DNA from: Macrothele yani
Taxonomy: Eukaryota; Arthropoda; Arachnida; Araneae; Macrothelidae
Reading direction: 5' to 3'
Assembly (NCBI GenBank): GCA_039090855.1
Contig: CM077024.1
Span: forward strand, 65,867,594-65,931,593
DNA length: 64,000 nucleotides
The translations under genes and the position numbers were made by a program. Under the pieces are notes generated by a model. That model saw only the letters and a list, made by a program, of their open reading frames with translations. It did no database searches and was not told where the DNA came from. Positions 32,684 to 44,589 of the stretch are shown here, piece after piece (the stretch's first letter is position 1; every line of letters begins with the position of its first letter).

Positions 32684-32753
32684 TATATGTTTATATGAGG
32701 CTTTCACCAATGAACCAAATCCATGGAAGAAATTTCTGGCTACGCCACTGCCT
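32684..32753. mobile_element. Half copy of the hAT MITE family
   Basis: GAGGCTTTCACCAATGAACC, then AAATTTCTGGCTACGCCACTG, is the reverse complement of the left half of the MITE at 7895, ending in the hAT terminus. The other half is cut off by the Tc1 and SINE events to its left. Confidence 0.85.
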
Positions 32754-32789
32754 ATCAAAAAAGACACGGCGCGCGCGTTGCCGCGGAAC

Positions 32790-33560
32790 GAGCAAATTAT
32801 GGGTGCCACACGGAGATGTCACATAGGATTAGATGAACGTTGGTACGGATTGTTCAAAGGAATTACAAGACCACGGCATTGCAAGTAACAGCAGAGTTGA
32901 ACACCAGTCGGAAGTATCTCGTTTATGACATTGCAGTTCGTTGGGAACTCCACCATGCCAGTATTTATGGTTGTCCTGCATGCAATCTACAAACATTCAA
33001 TTACTAATATCAATGCAACAAGCATGTAAGGGGGTGCAAAGCACTTAAAAACAGGGTTGCTAAAGACTGGCAACGTGTCATCTGGTCTGATTAATCGTAC
33101 TTCGCAATGTTTTCCATCACTGGTACAGTGTACTGCTGCCGAAAGCGTGTCACCCGACTGTTTGGTTCCGACTGTGAAGCGCGGAGGTGTATCCCTGAGT
33201 CGTGGGGCGTAGGGTGCCACATCACGGAATTCCTTAGGACCATTGGTTATTCTGTATAGGGTCGTGTTACATCTGCAACCAGCGAATCTATTCTTGGGGA
33301 CCACTTTCACCCATTGTTACAGACATTGTTCCCTAATGAGCTATTTTCAAGCAGATAATGCACCCGTGCGTTGTGCGAAAGGTGTCCAGTTATGGTTTGT
33401 AGAGCATTAGGATGAGGTAAGCAACTAACCCGGTCACTTCAGTCTCCAAACCTCAATATTAATCAACATTTGTAGGAATATCTGGAGTGAAAGGTCAGAT
33501 CACCCTTTCAACCTCCAACATCACTCTCACAGTAGGGACATATTTTACAGGAAGAATGAT
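32790..33560 (+). pseudogene. Heavily decayed Tc1-like transposase
   Basis: No long frame survives, but plus-strand text in shifting frames is recognisable: LQVTAELNTSRKYLVYDIAV, then WELHHASIYG, KDWQRVIWSD followed by a stop and SYFAMFSITG, a block with DNAPVRCAKGVQLWF, and a relic of the third catalytic region near 33440-33490. This order is that of a Tc1 transposase. Terminal repeats were not found. Confidence 0.72.
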
Positions 33561-33949
33561 CCCATATTTCATTATCGTATATGCATGACTTGTATAACTC
33601 TATTCCAAGTCCAATTGCTTTCGTTCTGAAAGCTCGAGGTGGACCTACAGTTTATTAGTGAAACGTTCTCTACAAACAGTAAGTTTTCCCATTATTTTGA
33701 TAAACAGCTGTGTAATTACATACGCTCTTAATTTTTCTTGTGGACATTTTACAGTTACGTACTTTTGCAGTTAGCTATTTTTCTTGGGTAGGCTTTTGTT
33801 GTTCTCAGTAACTTTAATGAGTGCCTAAGCCACGGAGCCCCCACGTACGGGTAGTCGGCTTCTATGAAAGACACAGGTTTCGCAGCTTTATTAGCTTGTC
33901 TTTTGTGAAAAAGAAGATCGTGCTTATGTTAGCGGTTTGTCCGACCGTG

Positions 33950-36100
33950 GACACCAAATCTCTGCAACTATTTAAGAGTCCGATTTGAAAAATTTTTTTT
34001 TGCATTGGGAAGCTTGAAATGTGAGAATGATGATTCTTGCATTCTGTTTTTTTTTCAGATGCACAACTTCGGCGCTAGCGAAATGCAGGTTATATCGAAT
34101 TCAAATACATTTTAGTGAATGTAAATATCCAATAGAAAAAAATATTTCTTCCTTTCGATGCCATTCATAACAAAGACTATTTTAGGCACAGTTTTTTTTT
34201 CAAGTAATGCATAGGTTTTCCGCTGGGGAGTAAAGGTAAATTCCGTTTCCCTCGATATCTCTGCTTCTAAAAGTCAGATTTGAAAATTCCTTTTGCATCG
34301 GAAACAGCTCCCCATGTGAACTGTTTTGCATATATTTTCCAATTTTTGGCAAGGAATGGTGTGGCCCCCAGGAGACGTAAGAGTTTATTTCTGCTTCTTT
34401 TTTTTTTTTTTTTTTTTTGGTTGTAGGTTTAACGACCACCGTGAGCAACTCAACGGGCTATAAGCAGTCGCCCGTCCCTAATTTAGGATCACTGGTTCCA
34501 GGGAAGGGAGAGAACCAGTGCCGTAAGACAAACACAACATCCATGCCTCAACGGGATTCGAACCCGGACCCCTTTCGGGCGAACGATCAGAGGCCATCGC
34601 TTAGACCACTGCGCCACCGGGGCGGCTACTTCTGCTTCTGATGTATTTCCGGCAAAATCTAAGCTTCTGAAAACTCGATTGAAAGATTCTTTCGTGGGCC
34701 GATACCGCTCACCTCGGAAAACCTTTTGAGAATACCTTCTGTTTAAAATAGTGCATAGTTTTCCCGCCAGGGGCATAGAAGCATATCATATTTTTGTCGA
34801 CATCTCTGCTTCTAATAGTCCGATTTGAAAAATTCCTTCTTTGTTGGAGAGCGTTTCCGGTGCGAAATGTTTCTCATATAGTTTAAAAATTTTCAAGTAC
34901 AGCACAGATTTCCCGCTAAGAGGCGTGAAGTAAAAAGTGTGTTTTTCCTGATATCTCTGCTTCTGAAACTCCCATTTGAAAAATTCTTCCTGCATCGGAT
35001 ACAGCTTCTGATGGGAGATGTTTTCATTATAATTTAAAATTTTCGATAAAAAAAAATTATTTGCCCACCAGGGGCGTAAGCGCTTATTTCTGCTTCTGAT
35101 GTATTTGCAGCAAAGTCTAAGTTTCTTAAGACTCAATTCAAGAAATTATTTCGCGGACCGATACCGCTCACCTCGGAAAATCTTTTCAGAATACTTTCTT
35201 TTTAAAAATATGCATAATTTTTCCGCCACGGGGTGTAGATGTATATCTTATTTTTTGTCGATATATCTACTTGTAAGAGTCCGATTTGTAAAATTCTTTC
35301 TTTGTTGGAGAGAGTTCCCGCAGCGAAATGTTTTTCACATATTTAAATTTTTTCTTAATGCATAAGTTTTCCACTAGAGGTCGTAAGTTCACGTCTCCAT
35401 TTACAGCAACATCTGCGGTAAACCCGATATAAAAAATATTTTTCGGTTAGATATTACTAATTATGAAAACTATTTGCGTTCATTTTCTTCCCAAAACAAT
35501 GCGCAATTTCGCGGAAAGAGGGCGACAATTTTTAATCTGTTTTTCTTAATATCTCTGCTTCTAAATGTGCGATTTACCTTGTGGAACACTTGAAGTTAGT
35601 ACTTGAGGTGTTCTTTAGTTGACAGTTCTGTCGCTAGGTGGGGTTTGTGTACTTCTGGTTCCAGAGCATCTTTGCTTCTAAAAACCCTATTGTGAAATTT
35701 ATTTTTTACTGCATACCATTCGCTACAATAGAGATGTGGAGCACTATCCTCTTTCAATAATGCATAGATTTCCCGCTAGAGGGCGTAAAGGTGAATCCCC
35801 CTTTTTTTCGGCTATCTCTGCTTCCGAGAGACGCATTTGAAAAGTTCTTTTTGCTTAGCATAGCTTTTTCCATGAAGTATATTTTTCGCCTGTTTTCAAC
35901 TTTCCTATTATGGAAAGTTCTTCCGCTAGAAGGCGTTGATTTATATAATGTTTTCTTCTATATTTCTTCTTTTAACTGTTTGATTTGAAAATCTGTCTCC
36001 GTCATTCCTTCTGTTGTCAATCTTCGCAACATACTTTTTAGCCGCTAGTGGAAGTAAGTAGCTGTTCCTATTTTTGAATGTTTTATAGATTGTAAAAATC
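33950..36100. repeat. Diverged satellite-like array with higher-order period
   Basis: A basic unit of about 150 bp recurs, marked by CTCTGCTTCTAA, GTCCGATTTGAAAAATTC and CCGCTAG(A/G)GGCGTAA. A longer word GCTTCTGATGTATTT..CCGATACCGCTCACCTCGGA occurs at about 34636 and 35090, spaced about 454 bp, so sets of three units appear to have been copied together. A SINE (34399-34626) interrupts the array. The array is old: units differ by many changes. Confidence 0.8.
34399..34626 (-). mobile_element. tRNA-derived SINE (family 1) within the satellite array
   Basis: Full-length minus copy. The target duplication TATTTCTGCTTCT (34386-34398) against TACTTCTGCTTCT (34627-34639) is taken from the satellite unit itself. 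Confidence 0.94.
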
Positions 36101-36561
36101 CGGTTGTGTGATTTTTTTTCTAACCTATTGCATTGACTTTGAATAGCTTTGATAAATTTAATTCTCGTCAGAATGGATTCAAAAGACGTGCTCATTACAA
36201 TCGAAAAGTCGGTGTTATCTTTCTTTTTTCATAATGGATGGGATGCTTCCGCTGTGTCTGATATCGAGAAATTTCTGGTTAATCTTCAAAACATCCAAAA
36301 TGAATGAATTAAAAGAGCTATTTTTATTTAAGCTTTCCTTTTTACAGTTTTTCAAGGGATACATGGCATCCATTCGAAAACTTTAATGAGTGCTTGAACC
36401 CCACAGCACCAATGTAGTCGGGGTCTATGCATAATGCATAATCGCCTAATATCAAGTATTTTGTCATACAAAGAGAGGTTCTTTTCCTCTAACTCATTAA
36501 GTAAAAATGTAAGTAAACGTTTTTCATGTGGTGTCCGAACGTAAGAAATGAAATAAAAGAG

Positions 36562-37786
36562 CTATTTTTCCATATAATCGCCTGGTTTATTTAAACATTT
36601 AGCGCAACGTGGCACGAATTTGTCCATCCCTTCTTGAAACAATTGTCTTCCAACTTGTGATAACCATTCTCGCGCCGCATTTTGGACGTTTCCATCGGAG
36701 TGATACCGCCTCTTCGCAAGGTCATTTTTCATAGGGCCGAACACATGGAAATCACAAGGCGAACGGTCTGGACTGTAGAGAGGATGTTCCCACACCTCCC
36801 ATTTGAATTTGTCAAGTAGGGCCGTCTTGACGCGTGCCGAATTTGGTGTCGCGTTGTCATGCAGAAGGACAATGTCTCTCTTGAAAATTTTCCTGGCCGT
36901 CGATCTTTAATCACCTTTTTCAGCCTCTTAAGGGTTTCACAATATGATGCCGCATTAATCGTGGTGCCCTTCGGCATCAATTCATAATGCGCAACACCTT
37001 GATTGTAAAGAAAAGGGCGAGCATAACCTTTCCTGCGGAAGGTAAAATTCGGCACTTTTTCAGAGGCGGATAATGGGAATGTTTCCACTCATATGAAGTC
37101 TGCTGCGTTTCTGGTGAGAAGTGATGGTCCCAAGTCTCGTCTCCGGTCACGATATGGCCCAAATATTCATTTCCTTCTCTGTGATAATGATAAAAAAAGA
37201 GAGCTGAAAACGTAGCGCCTTGTGTTGTTCTGTGAGTAAGCGAGGCACCCATCGAGCACAAACCTTTCGAAACTCAAGACACTTCGTGATGATGTGGTGC
37301 ACACTTCCATGCGAAATATTCAACTCATTCGCGATCTCGTCCACTGTGATTCGCCTGTTTGCATGAATTAAATTTAATGAGGTCCATGTTTTCATTCGTC
37401 GTCGAAGTTGACGGCCTTCCCTCCCGGTAATCGTCTTCGATATCTGTGCTTCCTTTCTCGTACAACGAACACTATTTTGCGATCGCCTGCCGCGAAAATG
37501 ATTTGTAACTGCACACTTCAATTAATTGGCGTTGAATTTCAGTGGGATACAACTTTTTGGCTGACAAAAAACGGATCACTGCGGGGATTTCAAATTTGGA
37601 CGCTACTTCCAAGGGACATGATATCATTCAGAAGTGATAACAGACAAACTGTTCCCGCCACGCCGACAAAGTTAACCCGGTGGCTCCGAGGAGGAAGTAC
37701 AAGTGGCACCCCCACATCGCATCCAAATATCTTTTATACAAAAATATAGTGGGCGCATGCAACTAACTTTTTGACTACCCCTCGTA
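36562..37786 (-). mobile_element. Mariner transposon relic
   Basis: The right end near 37763-37786 reads, on the minus strand, TACGAGGGGTAGTCAAAAAG, a typical mariner terminus. The left end was not found. The transposase text occupies most of the interval. Confidence 0.85.
36565..37617 (-). pseudogene. Mariner transposase (DD34D type), frameshifted
   Basis: The minus-strand text begins SKFEIPAVIRFLSAKKLYPT, the mariner N-terminus, then a helix-turn-helix (VDEIANELNISHGSVHHII), the catalytic start GDETWDHHFSPE, YNQGVAHYELMPKGTTINA, HDNATPNSARVK with the second Asp, and YSPDRSPCDFHVFGPMK with the third Asp. The tail is QEGMDKFVPRCAKCLNKPGD. All three catalytic aspartates are present, but at least three frame changes break the gene. 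Normal length is about 345 residues. Confidence 0.9.
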
Positions 37787-37789
37787 CGT

Positions 37790-38047
37790 ATCTGTTCATT
37801 CTATTGAATCTCGAACTTTATTCTCTAATATTATTGAAATACTATACGTGCGTTACCTATGGAATAACATTTGTGTCTCATTCAGACCTCTACGATTCAG
37901 TGGCGCAATGTGGGCTATAGACCAGGGCTACCTATCAAGCAAACTTTCTTTTTTTCAATACAATAACCGAGTTTTTGGAGTATTAGTAAGGAAAATATTT
38001 TAGAAGGGGTTCTCTCTCTATATATATGGATCTGTCTATATTTTGGG

Positions 38048-38097
<50 letters not shown>

Positions 38098-38360
38098 ACT
38101 TGATGAATCGTTGTATTTAAGTGGTGTCTTATTTCAAGAGCCTAATTCAGCGGGGATAACCGTGCTAGCTGTTTTTTTTTTTTTTTTTGAGAATCGTTTT
38201 GGCTGCGAGATTCGATTCTGTTAGTCAAAGCAAATGAATTCGCACATGTTTCTTGATATGGATTTTAATTATTTGGATTTTCTGGAATTCGCAGCTGATC
38301 TTACTAGCCTCGAATATACGTCCCTTGTAGGACTACTGGTCACAAACGGAACTGAATAGG
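37790..38360. other. No gene; TC microsatellite
   Basis: A long TC repeat lies at about 38049-38092, and a T tract at 38171-38188. Nothing else was recognised. Confidence 0.6.
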
Positions 38361-38362
38361 AC

Positions 38363-38545
38363 GCCCCGTGGCCGGCCGAATGGTCTGAGGCGCAGGCTCC
38401 GGATCTGTCGTCCAAGATGGGTCGGGCTCCAAGTCACTACCCAGAACCATTGGATCTAAATTAGGGACGGGAGACTGCATATAGCCCCTAGAGTTGGTCA
38501 TGGTCGTCGCTAAACACCGATTTATAAAAAAAAAAAAAAAAAAAA
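38363..38545 (+). mobile_element. tRNA-derived SINE (family 1), diverged
   Basis: Head CGCCCCGTGGCCGGCCGAAT, B-box relic GGTCGGGCTCCAA, body ATCTAAATTAGGGACGGGAG and poly-A at about 38526-38545. A weak target duplication GAACTGAATAGG versus GAACTCACTGGA was noted. Confidence 0.82.
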
Positions 38546-39196
38546 GAACTCACTGGAGCTACAGCCTGACTGGCAAGTGGTGGAAATGTATTTTTGTTAC
38601 ACCGGTTTTTCTAGCAGAACAGAAACAATGTTTCTACTTGATCAGAATTTTTCCTGTGGGAAGTAGCACCATATCGTTAGATCAAAACAGAAGCGAGAGG
38701 AATACCATCGAATTTTCGGGCGTGATGGGTACTTCATTTGACCCAAAATAAAGCGCGATAATGCAAAATATAGCAAGATGTTTTTTCATTAAATAATGTG
38801 TGTCAGCGTTCAGTTCAGTCGTAATACGCATGTGCGATGCTTAATTTCCTAAATGATTCAAAGCACAAACTAAAAAGAATTGAAAAGTTGTATTCCTTCA
38901 CATTAACGCTAACTGAAAAACTAAAACTTGTACCATAACTGTCACTTCTGTTTTACTTTTGAAAAAAACAAACAAAAACACTATTGTTTTAATTCTTTTT
39001 TTCGCGTGAAGGCAATGATTGACGACGATGTTATGACGCCAGAAGACATACGAAACTACATATGATGTAAAAGAGCTCATATCTACGGAAATTTATTGTA
39101 CGTGCTTAATGCTCCCGCAAATAAATAACCTCTTGATGTGAGTAATTCATTTCTGTGATTCTATTCTTAAAATTCTTTCTTTTTTTGCGGGTTTAA

Positions 39197-39630
39197 AGTG
39201 GTTCCACCTAAAATCTCTGCCTTATGTTTCCAATGGTAAAACTTCTTTACATATTTTTCGCAATTAATGTATTCCCAAGGATGAAAATTTGCACATCGAT
39301 AAAACTAACTTTAAGTTATAGCATGGGATACTTTATACTTGCTAAACATAAACACAATCATATTAAAAATTACTAAGTTTTCTTTGAGTAATGTTAAACC
39401 TGTTAATAGATGGCGCGACCTGTACATTGATGACGTCAGTAGACAAAAAAATGTTGGATTGCTTAGTTATGGTTATGTTTTAGCAAGTATTAGGTATCCC
39501 ATGCTATAACTTAAAGTGTGTTTTATCGATGTGCAAATTTTCATCCTTGGGATTACATTAATTGCGAAGAAAATATGTAAAGAAGTTTTACAATTGGAAA
39601 CATAAGGCTGAGATTTTAGGTGGAATCACC
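39197..39630. mobile_element. Palindromic MITE with TTAA flanks, 434 bp
   Basis: Arms of about 165 bp (from AGTGGTTCCACCTAAAATCT at left) are near-perfect inverted copies. TTAA lies at 39193-39196 and 39631-39634. TTAA targeting is typical of piggyBac-type elements. The centre (about 39365-39465) is unpaired and includes TGATGACGTCA. Confidence 0.9.
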
Positions 39631-39764
39631 TTAACCTTTTAAATACCGCACTATGTTAACTGTGAATTTCAAACATTTTGTGCAGTTTAAAGAATTTATT
39701 ATACCTATATATAACATACACATTTCGAAATTTTTTTGGAAACATTTTTTTTCTTTGTTTTTTT

Positions 39765-39788
39765 CATTGTTCCCATTTGGGAACAATG
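39765..39788. repeat. 24-bp perfect palindrome, copy 1
   Basis: CATTGTTCCC joined through ATTTGGGAACAATG is a perfect palindrome. Related copies occur at 41855-41878 and, imperfectly, at 42196-42217. Confidence 0.9.
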
Positions 39789-40049
39789 GCGTTTGGAGTT
39801 AATAATTTTGTTGCAATTTTACAGAAACTGATTTTTTCGTTATTTAGTACACCAAAGGATTACTGATATACAGGGATTATAAAATTATAACTTTAATTTT
39901 AATGGTTAGGGATTATAAAATTTATAATTTCAGTTTTAACCGTTAGTTTTTGTACTTTTAATTTATGATAATAATACCTGATTAGCTGTAACTTGCCACA
40001 GAGTAAAGTCACTTGCTGTAGAGTAAGGTCTTACCTGCTGAGATCGGAT

Positions 40050-40900
40050 TCAGCATTCCTGATTATCCCACATACGTTCTATGGGATTTAGATAGGGATT
40101 TAGGTCAGCCTATCCAACACCTGGATGTCCTGTCCCTGCTTCACAAACCCAGCCTGGACAGATGTTACAGAGTGTACCCGGATTAGGTAAAACAGATAGG
40201 GACCTGTACGGAAGTGCTGCCACAGCAGAGGTAGTGCAGCATTGATCAGAATATCTTGATAACAGGCGACCGTTAGGTTGAATATTACCATAGCCAAAGG
40301 TTTCAGTCCTTGCTGGCAGAAACATCCCCACATCATCACAAAGCCTCCTCCAAACTTGAGTGTAGCTCCAATGCAGTCCACGTAACTACGTTTCCTGTGC
40401 AAACGCCACACCCAAGTACTATCCAAACAAAAGGGTGAGTAGTGTGAGTCACTTATCCATATGACCTTCTTTCACTTTTCTGTTGTCCAGGAATGGTGAG
40501 CGAGGCACCACTGTAGTCACAGTCTTACGTTACCTGGAGTAATGTAGTTCTTGTGAGTAGTTGACCTAGCATGGTATCCTTCGTCATACGATCCCGATGG
40601 TTTGTTCTGGTGCGAACAGATGTTTCATGTGGCTAATTCAACATCGCTGGGTAGGTATGTGGCCAAGGATGCGCATACCTTCATATTCTGCGGTAAGTTT
40701 TGCAGGGCATGATAACACAGTTTGTGCTGCCTGTAAGAGTATGACTCCATTGTAGTGGCATCATCCGCTTTCCATTGATGAAGAACATCAACGGCAGTAG
40801 ATTTGGGGAATCCCAGGAGAGAGAGAAAATGCTACGCAATGATTTCTTACTCAGAAGGCAACCAACCTCCCTGCCCCCTTTTACAGTCCATTACTTCAGC
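40050..40900 (-). pseudogene. Tc1-like transposase relic
   Basis: Minus-strand text: DSTWVWRLHRKRSYVDCIGA, then LKFGGGFVMMWGCF, VACYQDILINAALPLLWQHF and, in another frame, ADLNPYLNPIERMWDN (third catalytic region with Glu). The first catalytic site reads WISDSHYSPF where DES is expected. Stops and frameshifts abound. Confidence 0.82.
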
Positions 40901-40929
40901 TCCGCGCAGCATAGTTGCTTATAGTGCAG

Positions 40930-42230
40930 TCTGACAGGTGTGCTAACCCTCTCCTTTACATACAGCTCCCAACACACCCTGTGTGTGTGCATCTGGTACT
41001 GCTAATGCATGTTTATGGGCATATATACGGTGGTGTAAGAATGCTTTTGTATACATAGTGTATTTGAAATAATTAATTCTATTTATTTTGTTCCTTACTA
41101 TACTATAGTTAAGTGCCCATAGTTAGCTGGGACACAATGTTGATTTTTTTTCTCACTCAAAATATTTGTTTCTGGTATAATTTCTGTCAAATTACAAAGC
41201 ACCGTTGTAACGGTGGTACCAGGTAGTGGGTGTGATACGTTCGAGAAGCATGTGAAGTGGGACCTGCGAATCCAGGGAGAGGTGACAGGCGTTCTTTTCG
41301 GTGAAGATTCATAGTGACTTTTTCACTTCCTCTAAGTTCCAAATGTGAAAGCGTATTTTTTATGGACTCCATAATAGGAGACCCTGCTTGCCACCAAGAA
41401 CATGCTCAGTGCGTTAGTAAACCAGTTCCACCATCACTTTCTTCTGCATGGTTTATGATGATAGCTACCGAGAAGACAATCGAGATCAACACTTTCGATA
41501 TCTTCACTATATCTCTGAATAAGGTAATGTTATATGGCGTCAATCGTGTTCTTCTTGGCCCTTGAAAATAGTTTGGCTATTCTGATGGATTTACATGAAG
41601 AGTAATTTGATGTAACTGTAACAATGGCATTGCCAGTACTGGTGCTTATACATATAGTCATCGTGCCTATCATCACAGATTTTATGGAGTTATCTAATAC
41701 TAAGTGTCAAAGTTCAGTTACAAGGGAAAGAGCTGAAAGGAACTGTGCATCAATCACAGACACCCTCAAACATAAACTTGTCATTGTGTGTAGCTGCTGA
41801 AAGGTTTAGAAAGTAATTTGAACTTTTTGATAAAAATTGCTTCACACCACCTGCCAATGTTCCCATTTGGGAACATTGAAAAAAAAAAAAAAACACTGGC
41901 TCTCAATAATGAATTAAGAACTGTAAAAAATTATGTGATCACAACATAAACTCAACCCTTCTGCATTTATCCAGTGAATATAAAAAAAGTCAATGTTTTT
42001 TATGGATTAAAATTATAAAGTGTTCATAACAGTTATAAAAAAACCCAGCAGTTTTTGGAAATTTTCAGATTTTTATTTTTTGAGTGAAGGGCGAAACAAA
42101 AGTAGCTAAAAAATATAAAGGATATTCAGCAGTTTAAAGAAAAATTTCATTACTGAATGCTTCCTTCCGATTTTTTTTATTTTAATTGAAAAGATCATGT
42201 TCCCAAATGGAAACATTGGCAAGTAAAAGG
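40930..42230. other. No gene; second and third palindrome copies
   Basis: AT-rich stretch. The palindrome CAATGTTCCC..GGGAACATTG is perfect at 41855-41878, and a diverged copy (ATGTTCCCAAATGGAAACAT) is at 42197. They may be subterminal repeats of an unrecognised DNA element. Confidence 0.5.
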
Positions 42231-42234
42231 TTTT

Positions 42235-42410
42235 AACGTCCCCCCATGAAGATCTGAGGAATAAGTAGTTCACTACTATTCCTAAGTAAAGCGCACCACC
42301 TACACGTATATCGCTTTCGGAAATTGGGCCCAAGACCAACACAATCAGCTGGATGCTCGAGCTTCTCTGACCACTCGGCCAGCGAAGTGCCTTTTAAGTC
42401 TCTCCCTCCT
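42235..42410 (-). mobile_element. Candidate SINE, third tRNA-like type
   Basis: On the minus strand GGCACTTCGCTGGCCGAGTG followed by GTCAGAGAAGCTCGAGCATC resembles a tRNA-Ser/Leu head. The 3' part GATCTTCATGGGGGGACG resembles the end of the SINE at 42501. No B box match or TSD is clear. Confidence 0.45.
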
Positions 42411-42500
42411 CGGTACACCACTGATCATAATGTACACCGCAGCGAACAAAGCAATTTTCCGTTCACAAAAATTGTGTTTACCGGATGGCCCACACTTAAC

Positions 42501-42702
42501 GTCACCCCGGTGGACGAGTGGTCACAAGCGTATTTTTGATTATTCGCCCAAGCTGAGCCCAAGGTTCAAGTCCGCGGAGAAGCATGGATGGCGCTGGATC
42601 TAATCCTTCCCTGGAACCGATGTCCCCAAATATGGACGGACGTCTACTTTTAGAACTCGAAGTGGATCATGGGGGTGCCTAAACCCCGAAACAAACAAAA
42701 AA
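42501..42702 (+). mobile_element. tRNA-derived SINE (family 1-like), diverged
   Basis: Head GTCACCCCGGTGGACGAGTG, B box GGTTCAAGTCC, then GCATGGATGGCGCTGGATCT, TTCCCTGGAACCGATG and an A-rich tail with CAAACAAAAAA. The 3' end (GGGGGTGCCTAAACCCCG) differs from family 1. Confidence 0.8.
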
Positions 42703-43322
42703 TGATTTAACATTTCATACAAAAAAAACCGAACAAAATTTCATTATTTATAAATAAAGTAAATTAAATGCAACGAAATAACATATCTTTGCCGCGAAAA
42801 TAAATTGACAATAAACGATAAAAGCAGAAATGTTTACGATTGCAGACTACGATTTGCCTAGAAATGTCCACGTCAGCCATGACAGGAAATAAAGCATGCA
42901 CTGTCTGTGTGGGTACCACTGGAACGTAAGTTTAATAACATATTGCACTGCTGTCATACTTAGAAGCTACGTAAATGCGAACAATATTACTCTTGAGATA
43001 GTACAAAACATGGGTAAAATCAATGTGAGGTATCCATAAGACAGTGTGCCGAACACCAACGTTTCCCATTAAAAAAAAAAAAAAAGAATATGAAGGGCAT
43101 GGATACCCATTCAGGGGAGAGAGGGGGCAATTGCCGTCCCCTGGAAACCCGACTATGCCCTTTCTGTTCTGTTCTTGGAAGTCACTACAGAGTAGTGGTG
43201 CAGTCCTGAAAGAAGAAGTATCCTGGCGCTCAAAAGACCGGCACAGGCGTTATCGACTCTAGCAGGTATGTGGGGAGGGGAAGGGGGTAAGAAACCTTTG
43301 AAATCATATATATATATATATA

Positions 43323-44581
43323 CTCTATATTGACAAAAGTCACTGGACGCCCCTTCAAAAGCAAATAAACGGATCCGCTGTGTTGTTAAGATGCGCGGTA
43401 CAGCTGCAAACGATATGAAAACAAGCATGCAGCTGGCCGCGATCATATCGCACTGTGAGGTTGAGTGAAAATGTCGTGGTGGGAGAGAACTGACTTTGAG
43501 CAAGGAAAGATAGTTCGGTGTTATATTAGTGGGCTGTCCATGAGAGATACCGAGAGGCGTTTAAACATACCCAAGTCAACTGTTTTGGATGTACTGAATA
43601 AGTGGAGCACACATGGCGTACCGGCAGACCAAAGAAAAAAAGAAAGCAGCAAAACGTACTAGCATACCAAAGAAAATCAGTGATGGAGAACGTCAAAGCC
43701 TCAGGAGAGTCGTTACAACTAATCGACGAAGTACTGCTCAAGACCTCAGTGTACAGGTGAGTAAAAATGCTGGAACCTCGGTATAAACACGTACCATTCG
43801 CAGAGAACTTCATTCAATGGATTACCGTGGTCGTGCGGCTGCTCATAAGCCTTTCATCTCCACTCGGAATGCTACTCGTCGTTACGCATGGTGTAAAGAA
43901 CATTTATCGTCGACCACGATCAATGGAAACGAGTCCTATGGACTAATGAATCCAGATACACGATCCATCAGTCTGATGGCCGTGTGTGGGTATTGTGGCA
44001 GCCGGGGGAACGTTATTTACCACAGTTTACTGTTTCTACGGTCAAGTTTGGAGCTGGCAGTGTACTCGTGGGGGGGTTCGTGGTATGGTCCCGGCCCATT
44101 GGTTATCGTGGACAAACCTGTTAAACAGCACGTCTACCTCGATATTCTAGACAATTATGCCCTATCAATTCTGTGGCAATACTGTGGAGCCGAGCCTTGT
44201 TAGGTACCAGCAGGATAATGCACCGAGCCATAAGCAAGGATTCTTACGGCGTGGTTTGACGATAATTCCGTATCGTGTGTGGACTGGCCAGCACAGAGCC
44301 CTGATTTTAATCCCATAGAGCACCTATGGGATGAATTAGAGCGCCGCATAAGAAGTTTGGAACCAAGGCCTACTACTAAGTAACAGTTAGCGTCAGCATT
44401 ATGTACTGAATGGAAGCGCATACCTATCGCTGTGTTCCAAAACCTTGTCGAAAGCATGTCTCGAAGGGTCAGTGCATGCATTAAGGCCAAAGGTGGACCG
44501 ACACCGTACTAATAATGTATGTCAATAAATGCTATGTTGTGTTTTTCTTCTAGGTGTCCGGTGACTTTTGTCAATATAGTG
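43323..44581 (+). mobile_element. Tc1-like transposon, family D copy 1
   Basis: Ends CTCTATATTGACAAAAGTCA and (reverse complement) CACTATATTGACAAAAGTCA, with TA flanks at 43321-43322 and 44582-44583; 1259 bp. Sister copies lie at 56127 and 61789. It lands next to a TA microsatellite (43306-43322). Confidence 0.94.
43471..44511 (+). pseudogene. Tc1-like transposase, family D copy 1, broken
   Basis: Starts MSWWERTDFEQGKIVRCYIS with a helix-turn-helix (SMRDTERRLNIPKSTVLDVL). Later pieces are MDYRGRAAAHKPFISTRNAT (43817), YLDILDNYALSILWQYCGAE, and in another frame QQDNAPSH and SPDFNPIEHLWDELERRIRS. Frameshifts occur near 43640, 43910 and 44200. Confidence 0.88.
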
Positions 44582-44589
44582 TATATATA

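Noticed and set aside
34200..36195. Several short frames rich in F, S and K
   Set aside because: They recur with the satellite-like unit and come from repeat sequence, not genes.
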